DNA from: Parachlorella kessleri
Taxonomy: Eukaryota; Chlorophyta; Trebouxiophyceae; Chlorellales; Chlorellaceae
Reading direction: 5' to 3'
NCBI GenBank assembly: GCA_001598975.1
Contig: BBXU01002333.1
Span: 1 to 24,365 of the forward strand
DNA: 24,365 nucleotides
Within the stretch, counting starts at the first letter, position 1, and the number at the start of each line of letters is the position of its first letter. Positions 18,723 to 24,365 of the stretch are shown piece after piece. A model generated the notes under the pieces. It worked only from the letters and a program-made list of their open reading frames with translations. It searched no databases and had not been told where the DNA came from. The position numbers and the translations under genes are program-made.

Positions 18723-19780
18723 CTGATGGTGATGCAGGGTGCTGAGTAGGGGATACTTGGGGCTGCACTGTGAGGGCTCGATGCCGTCATTTTTGTATGT
18801 GGTCTGCTGGGCCTGCTGCTTCTGCCAGCCGTTTGGGTTGACTTGGTGGGCCGCAGGTCATGCGCTTTGCTGCCCAGGGGAGGGAAGGCCTGGCTGTATG
18901 GCACCTCGCTCCTTCCTGCCTGCGCACTGTGCCTGGCCAAATTGGACTGCTAGGAGACAACGCTCCATGCGCACATCCTGCAGGGCAGCCTACAAATTTA
19001 GCCAACTCTATCCACGCTGAGTGCCTGCGCCTCGCAGGTGGACTGGTCATTCGGCTGCTGTCATGCAAACCACCCCCGCCTTGAGGGACGACCTGCTGTC
19101 CACAGCACAGCCTGCCACATGACTTGCACTTCCTGATGTTCCTGGTATGAATGTTGTAGATACGGCTTTCCTAAGAGTTTGTCCCCAAATTTCGCAAAGT
19201 TGGGCGGCTGTTAAGCATGGCCGTGTGAGCCTACAACACATGTCTACAACAAATGTCAAACATTTGGCCCATAGCGGTGCTTTGCAACCGCGGACGGTTG
19301 AAGCAGGGAAACAACATCACAACTGGGTTGCTGGCATGGCCCGCTGTTGGTGCATGCAAGACAGATGAAATCACTTGCACATTAAGTTGGACTTGCTGCC
19401 CCGGCCAGGAGCTTCATAAAGAGCTTTGCTGGTTGGGCACCCAGGCATGCCTTCGAGCCTGCCTTCCATCGTGTCCTGTCCACACAGTGCTCCCCGACGT
19501 CCCCTTCTGTTCCCACCACCTGCCACTCTGCTCGATCCAGCATACCTTGGCAAGCACACCTAGCCATTCAGAGCTACATATCCATTGGTCACACCACACG
19601 CCACAACTTGCGGGTTCGCACGTGGCCTTAGCTTGTTCCGGGTACGGGCACAGACACACAGGCAAGCCGCCAGCGATGCACCTGCATCCCGCCAGCTTAC
19701 AGCTATATCCTCTGATCCTCCTACCAGCCACCACACTGAGCGGAACGTAAGCGCCGGGCTGCTGTGGGCCAGTAGCAACC
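18723..19780. other. Convergent intergenic region, 3' tails only
   Basis: Lies between the stop of the PUX2-like gene and the stop of the minus-strand membrane protein gene. No convincing exon on either strand. Near 19,020-19,083 an acceptor-like CGCAG is followed by a short open stretch, a possible alternative last exon of the PUX2-like gene. No TGTAA occurs on the + strand; the minus-strand signal is at 19701-19697. Confidence 0.4.
19697..19701 (-). terminator. TGTAA poly(A) signal of the membrane protein gene
   Basis: TTACA on the + strand, TGTAA on the minus strand, about 80 nt after the TAA at 19783-19781. Good spacing for a chlorophyte poly(A) signal. Confidence 0.55.
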
Positions 19781-20460
19781 TTATGGCTGGAAGGCGTTGG
19801 GGGTGTTCACCACGCCAGTGCACCAGATGGCTACTGCAGTCATGATCGCCAGCCACGCCAGGCCCTGCTTGCGCTCATACAGCGCCTGCTGCTGCGCAGT
19901 CAGCGGCCGATTGGGTGGCTGGGCTCTCTGCAGCTCTTCCCCGCCTCCCTGCTGTCGCCTGGACTTGCGGCGTTCGTCAAGGTCATGCAGGATGATGCCA
20001 CCCTCCCAATACACAAAGGCTGTCAGCAGGGCGCCCCCGATGGTGAGCGTGGTGAAAGTTTGCACATCCGGCAGCAGCAGCCGTGTGAGGTCCTGTGAGA
20101 TAAGGAGGCAGCAGAGCAGCAGGGTTACCAGATGTAGACGACAAGGCCAGGATAGTGTTCTAAGTTCGACAGTGGCTGTCCCAGGTCAAGGTTGCTATAA
20201 GGCTGCCCTTGAAAGCCTTGCCGTCGACCCTGAGCTCTTACGTCTCCGTTGAAGCCTGGAAGCTGGGGAACGGACGAAGCCAACCAGTCCCTAAAAGGCT
20301 GGACCACCCTAGGAAATTGAGTGATGAGATGCGCCTGCACGCAAGGCCTGGTACAAGTGCTCCTGCTGACAGGTTGGGCGGTTGGGAATTTCGAGTAACT
20401 GAACTGCAGAGGGCGCTTTTCCAAGAAACGCGGCACACCCTTGGATGCGATCCCCGTCAT
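19781..20460 (-). CDS. Two-TM protein, possibly plastid-targeted, 176 aa
   Basis: Exons 20460-20242 and 20092-19781, joined GAC|GTAAGA to CTCACAG|GAC in phase 0 (149-nt intron). Residues 1 to about 55 are rich in Ser, Thr, Lys and Arg and almost free of acidic residues (MTGIASKGVPRFLEKRP...), as in algal transit peptides. Then come PFRDWLASSVPQLPGFNGD, a first membrane segment at about 86-109 (FTTLTIGGALLTAFVYWEGG), a charged loop (DLDERRKSRRQ, then Gln/Pro-rich), and a second segment at about 150-168 (GLAWLAIMTAVAIWCTGVV). I do not recognise a family. It is transcribed away from the Yippee gene, 299 bp off. Plastid or mitochondrial location is inferred from N-terminal composition only. Exon 1 could itself be split (a TAG acceptor lies near 20311). 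Confidence 0.65.
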
Positions 20461-20759
20461 GTCCTGAAAGACAAACTATCCAACATACTGCGAACAGAAC
20501 TTCTTCGTCTCTGTCAGCCTTTCCAATTTGATCTTCCCTCTGTGCGGTGGGACAAGTGCCAACAAGGAGGCGCTCGCACGGCGGGTCCTTTCATCTCGGG
20601 ATGGCCTGCTTTCCACAACGGATCAATAGCCAGCAGTTTCCCTCCTATCACACACCATCGACGTCTTTCTGTAGCCTTAGACCTGTCGGACAACGCTGCC
20701 GGGCGTATAATAGGCGCCTAATCCCTGCCAGCACGCCGGGGGACCTGCTTACTTTGAGC
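20461..20759. promoter_or_regulatory. Bidirectional promoter region
   Basis: 299 bp separate the ATG of the minus-strand membrane protein gene from the ATG of the Yippee gene. Both 5' UTRs and promoters must fit here. I see no clear TATA box; a GTATAATAGG stretch near 20705-20714 (+) is the nearest A/T-rich element. Confidence 0.45.
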
Positions 20760-21962
20760 ATGGGCAAACTCTTCCTGGAGGTACGTGTTGCCTTGTGTGC
20801 TATTTTACTGCGACTGAGTATGTGGTGCGAGGTGGGGCCTTTTGTCTCGCCTTTTGACATAAAGTGAGGGCCCTATTGCAGTTTGTGACCACCGAGCACG
20901 GGTTGCCCAAGTATGTCTGCAACAACTGCGGGTGAGTGAGCACCTACTTTGGCAGTGCTTTTCCTTGCTAGAGAACCCCTGAACTAGGACTGCGTTACCA
21001 GCCTCTGAGGGAGACCTTTAAAACAAAGATTGTTTACGTCCTGCGTGCTTGCTGCTCGTTCGTCCCTTTCGGTTTCTGTCTGCTCTGCTCACTGGTGCAG
21101 CTGCACCCGCCAAACTGCGGTCTGACCCTTTCCTGTCACGTGCAATTATAACTTGTAAGAGGCTGGCTCCGGCCCTGCAAGCATCTCTCTCTATCAGTTG
21201 GAGCTTGCAAAGGGCACCTCCGTCCTGAGCTGCTTTAAACTGTAGTAGATGGAAGTCTGGACTGCTGCTGCAAGTTGGAGGTTGCTGGCAATTAACATAG
21301 TTCACACTGTTGCAGCTGCGATGTGGCAACCGAGAAGCGGCTCATCTGGGAGGGCTTCATGAATGCTGGCTCGCCAGCCTACTTGTTCAAGGAAGCAGTA
21401 AACGTGGCGCCCACCACGGCGGCACCCCGCTATGAAGTGCTGTCAACGGGAGGGTATCTCCTGCTTGACGTCGGCTGCCGCAAGTGCTCCCTCACGCTGG
21501 GCTGGCAGTACCTTCGAGCCGACAAGCTGGTAAGCCTGGCAGTCTTAAGTCCCTGCTGGCGCAGAAAGGGGATGCATATGGCTGAAAGGGTAGCAACACC
21601 AGCGTGGTGCGGACGAGCCATTGGCATTGTTATTCCATTTGCCGGCTTGGCTGCGTTGACTTCCGTGGCCTGTAGTCGGCATCACACGTCATCACGTCAG
21701 CGGCAAGTGCTGCATATTCTGCGCTGCTTGCAGCAGGCAGAATCCCCTTACTCTTGCTTGGTATGTTTACTGTCAAAGGGGAGCTTGTCAATGTATCCCT
21801 CACGTGCAGGACCAGCATTACAAGGTGGGGTGCTGCCTGCTTCATCAAGCGAGCCTGCTGCGGGTCACCGGCAAGGCAGTGGCACCCGAGGACTCTGCTT
21901 CGGAGGCATCTGAGGGCGACGTCTCCGTGGCTCTGGGCTACGAAGTGGCAGGTGACTGGTAA
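20760..21962 (+). CDS. Yippee-domain zinc-binding protein, four exons
   Basis: Exons: 20760-20780, 20882-20931, 21316-21529, 21810-21962; phases agree, 145 aa. Exon 1 codes only for MGKLFLE. Yippee proteins have two CxxC pairs about 52 residues apart that bind one zinc; here C20/C23 (YVCNNCG) and C78/C81 (GCRKCSLTLGWQY). Other family features are present: GSPAYLFKEAVNV, STGGYLLLDVGC, and YKVGCCLL in place of the usual YKEG.f.lE. The domain is related to the cereblon and Mis18 folds. Yippee proteins are small, widespread in eukaryotes, and act as adaptors or in cell-cycle contexts, but no enzyme activity is known. About 30 extra residues, Ala/Glu/Ser-rich, follow the domain. TGTAA stands 169 nt after the stop. 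Confidence 0.9.
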
Positions 21963-22130
21963 ATGCTGAGGCCAAGCTCGTTCCAGGAGGCGGGGGTTGC
22001 AGTTCATCTCCAAGGCAGGCCTGGTGTGTACCATCCCTGTACTGCGTGGGCCTGCTTGCTTGGGTGGGCGGGCCATGTAAGCGCTTGCTTGTGCAATAGA
22101 TTTGTAGTGTGTCACACCTGGCGTCCGTGC

Positions 22131-22135
22131 TGTAA
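22131..22135 (+). terminator. TGTAA poly(A) signal of the Yippee gene
   Basis: TGTAA 169 nt downstream of the TAA at 21960-21962, on the coding strand. Confidence 0.55.
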
Positions 22136-22725
22136 GAGTATAAGTTTTGGTGTCTTGGGTTCCTTGTGCATGCTGTCCTTTGGTTGATTTCATGCTCTTC
22201 CTATCGTGCCGGTTGCTCTTGCACACACCTCTGCTCCATTTCATGTGCTTTTCCGGCGATTGTGTCGTGACAATTTTCTCAGGCCATGCTTGCATTGCTG
22301 TATCTCAAAGACGTTGTGCTTGCCTTGTAGAGTGCTAATGCTAGCCACAAGGTGTGGGTTTTCTCCCATTTATGTATCGCGTTATTTATTCGTTGGTCCT
22401 GGTGCACTGTGTTATTTGGGGTTGTGGGGTGGGCCGGGCGGCTGATAGGAAGGCTGTGGATCTGCCTACCTTGTTCAACGAGAAGGTATGTATGTAGTAT
22501 GGGTGGCAGGTAATGTGAACAGGGAGGAGATAGGGTATAGCAGTTGGGAGGGCTGGGCTGGATGCAAATGTGTCACGGTGGCGGTGAGGAGCCCTGCCGC
22601 TTGCTGCATGGGCTGTGGTGTCTCGGCAAAGCCATATAGGGCCTTTTCTCCAGCCCTGCCCTCTGGGGCATGCTGCCTGGGTTTCTCCTTTCCTGGTATG
22701 GGGGATGTAGCCGTTGGACCATATA

Positions 22726-22730
22726 TGTAA
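22726..22730 (+). terminator. Second TGTAA signal after the Yippee gene
   Basis: TGTAA on the + strand about 60 bp before an opposed minus-strand TGTAA at 22798-22794. The facing pair marks the meeting point of two convergent transcripts. Confidence 0.4.
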
Positions 22731-22793
22731 TCGCCCCTGTGTTTGGTATAAGGCTTGACAACTTTTTGTGCACTAGTGTTATGTTGCTGCGTG

Positions 22794-22798
22794 TTACA
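22794..22798 (-). terminator. TGTAA poly(A) signal of the right-hand minus-strand gene
   Basis: TTACA on the + strand; minus-strand TGTAA about 590 nt past the TGA at 23387-23385. Confidence 0.4.
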
Positions 22799-23384
22799 TG
22801 TCAGCAAGTATGGGAGTTGATACCACAAGATGCATGAGGTTCGCTGCCATGCATCATGCATGGCAAAGCCCAGCACAGGGGTCCATGCGGCCGCTCACAC
22901 ACCCAGCACCTTCAAATGGACAGCGATCCCCGTCATATATCGCATGGACCTTGGGCCGCGCACCTCCCCCGCCTCAACACGATGGGCCCCAGCTCAGCCT
23001 GGCTCCTCCAATCAGACTCGCAGGTCATACATTCGACCCATACCCCCACCACTAAGACTGCCTTTCTGGTACATCAATGCCCCTACCCCTGAGTTGAGAC
23101 AAGCATTCCCTCCTCCGTCCAAACACCTACCGCCTTCCACACAGACCACCATCCGCTCGCGACCAACTCGACCACTTCTTCTGCTTGGGAGGCCACCTTG
23201 CCACTTCAACAGTCATGCGATACCTAGGCAACCAGCCTCTCACCCCAGAAACCCACACCCGCTTGGACTAGCAGTTCCCCATTGGGACAGCTCACCTACG
23301 CCTAGGTGCCCAACCATCCATGCCTGGGCAACAACTCCTCCCGCTTTTACAACCCAATCACACCCCCTTATTTCCTATGCTGCC
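22799..23384 (-). other. Probable 3' UTR of the right-hand minus-strand gene
   Basis: A/C-rich on the + strand, so T/G-rich on the minus strand, between the stop at 23385 and the minus-strand TGTAA. The long Pro/His-rich plus-strand frame here is the antisense of this tail and has no family features. Confidence 0.45.
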
Positions 23385-24250
23385 TCACACCATCACCTCT
23401 TCAGGCAGCTCCGGGCCTCCGCAGCCCTCAGACAGGGGTGCAGTGATTACCCACACGTCAAAGCGCGGGTCGTAGCTGGCAACCGCCACCTGCCTTAGAT
23501 CACCCAGGCGACAGAAGGAGGGCGGGCTCAGCTCGTCAGGGATCCACCTGCAGAAGGGAGGATACCCTAACACACTGTTACGACCCTATCTGAGAGGGGC
23601 AAGTCTAAGCAGGCTCGGGTGGCCTGTGTCAGCCGGAGGGTTGTAGGCACAGTGGGAGAGGAGGGGCAGCAGGCGCGGTCTAGTCTACTCTCGTCCAGTC
23701 TGACAGCGTACCGCCACCTGACCATGCTGCTGAGGGTCTCCCACAAGTGCGTCCAACACATTGTCAGGAACGGTTGGAAAGGGCAGAAAGCTCACCTGTC
23801 TGAGTCCGGCTCCTCCTGGCGCAGAGGCTCAACTTCACACAGGTCCAGGGACTCGGGGGGAAGTCGCTTGACATCACCCCTGCACAGCCAGCAGGGAGCC
23901 GCGGTAGGTTGAGATGGTGCACGAGCAGCGTGCCTCCCAGAGTGGAGCCAGACCTCCAACTTGCAAGCAGATGCAACCATTCTTCTAGCGTAAAGGAGCG
24001 CGAGCAGTAGCAGGTAGGTGTCACGGCACACCGCTGTGCGAGTTGGCTTGGCCCTGAGGTGTGAAGCAGCTGGTCTCCCCCCCTGCCTGCCATACTGGAT
24101 GTGTTACTGGTGGGAGGCGGTGGGAACAAGGGGAGAGTTGAGGGTGTACTGGGCTGACAGGATGGATTCAAATATGCTCTGGAGCTCGCCTGCCATTCTG
24201 ATCCAGCCATTGATATTACAAGGAGCCAAGTTTGTACCCCTCAGCCCCCC
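23385..24250 (-). CDS. C-terminal exons of an unrecognised protein (5' part incomplete)
   Basis: Last exon 23547-23385 reads WIPDELSPPSFCRLGDLRQVAVASYDPRFDVWVI... and stops at TGA. It joins in phase (AG|G) to 24053-23796, which holds TAVCRDTYLLLLALLYARRM, KLEVWLHSG and VKRLPPESLDLCEVEPLRQEE. Upstream, about 24230-24150 carries NINGWIRMAGELQSIFESIL, possibly joined through a weak CA|GTAC donor. These stretches look coding (helical heptads, good donor CAG|GTGAGC), but I cannot assign a family. Part of 24053-23796 (about 23920-23880, Pro/Ala/Cys-rich) may be an unrecognised intron. The 5' side probably continues beyond the window. A 13-C run at 24245-24257 lies next to the first segment, making its exact start unsafe. 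Confidence 0.5.
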
Positions 24251-24257
24251 CCCCCCC
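24245..24257. repeat. 13-nt poly-C run
   Basis: Thirteen consecutive C on the + strand (poly-G on the coding strand of the adjacent gene), prone to length variation and sequencing error. Confidence 0.8.
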
Positions 24258-24365
24258 AGCATTTTCTCCTACATGGGACCTGCCTTACGTCTGAGCGGTG
24301 CGCACTTCCAAGCCCCCACCAACCACCCGACACATGCAACACCCTAGGATGTCCCTTCAGCCGCA

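Larger units (their letters stand above)
21963..22740 (+). other. T/G-rich 3' UTR of the Yippee gene and spacer
   Basis: T/G-rich on the + strand with no supportable exon. TGTAA at 22131-22135 is the first signal; another stands at 22726-22730, so longer transcripts are possible. Confidence 0.45.

Noticed and set aside
22830..23498. 222-codon Pro/His-rich plus-strand frame
   Set aside because: Antisense to a T/G-rich minus-strand 3' tail and to the last exon there; composition artefact.

Overview
The window looks like nuclear DNA of a green alga (Chlorophyta). Genes are intron-dense, exons are GC-rich with CAG/GCN runs that encode Gln and Ala tracts, non-coding flanks are T/G-rich in the sense direction, and TGTAA (the chlorophyte polyadenylation signal) follows several stop codons. 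The proteins are of plant type (arginine-rich tandem CCCH finger, PUX2-like PUB-UBX protein, Yippee). There are no bacterial operons, rRNA, tRNA, CRISPR or recognisable transposon genes. All coding models were built by eye from splice sites, phase agreement and family motifs. The genus cannot be named from the sequence.

Layout. 1-940: tail of a + strand gene lying to the left (inferred from TGTAA pair and T/G bias). 1060-3922 (-): complete ALKBH1-type AlkB dioxygenase, five exons, 535 aa. 4010-6128: no convincing gene. 6129-6362 (-): small protein resembling plant SIAMESE-RELATED CDK inhibitors. 7348-7826 (-): tentative two-exon orphan. 8582-11355 (-): SRPBCC/START-like lipid-binding protein, not fully resolved at its 5' side. 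12257-14468 (+): tandem CCCH zinc finger protein, six exons, 399 aa. 16123-18722 (+): PUX2/UBXD1-like CDC48 cofactor, five exons, 520 aa. 19781-20460 (-): two-TM, possibly plastid-targeted protein. 20760-21962 (+): Yippee-domain protein, four exons, 145 aa. 23385-about 24250 (-): C-terminal exons of an unrecognised protein.

The genes are mostly unrelated housekeeping or regulatory functions: nucleic-acid demethylation, mRNA turnover, CDC48/p97 ubiquitin pathway, lipid binding, and possibly cell-cycle control. Convergent pairs share short intergenic spaces with opposed TGTAA motifs (near 900/940 and 22,730/22,796). Divergent pairs share probable bidirectional promoters (20,461-20,759 and about 11,560-12,256). 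Points of most interest are the SIAMESE-like protein, which would be unusual in a chlorophyte, the recurrence of probable GC-AG introns, and apparent degenerate exon-end copies inside one of those introns.
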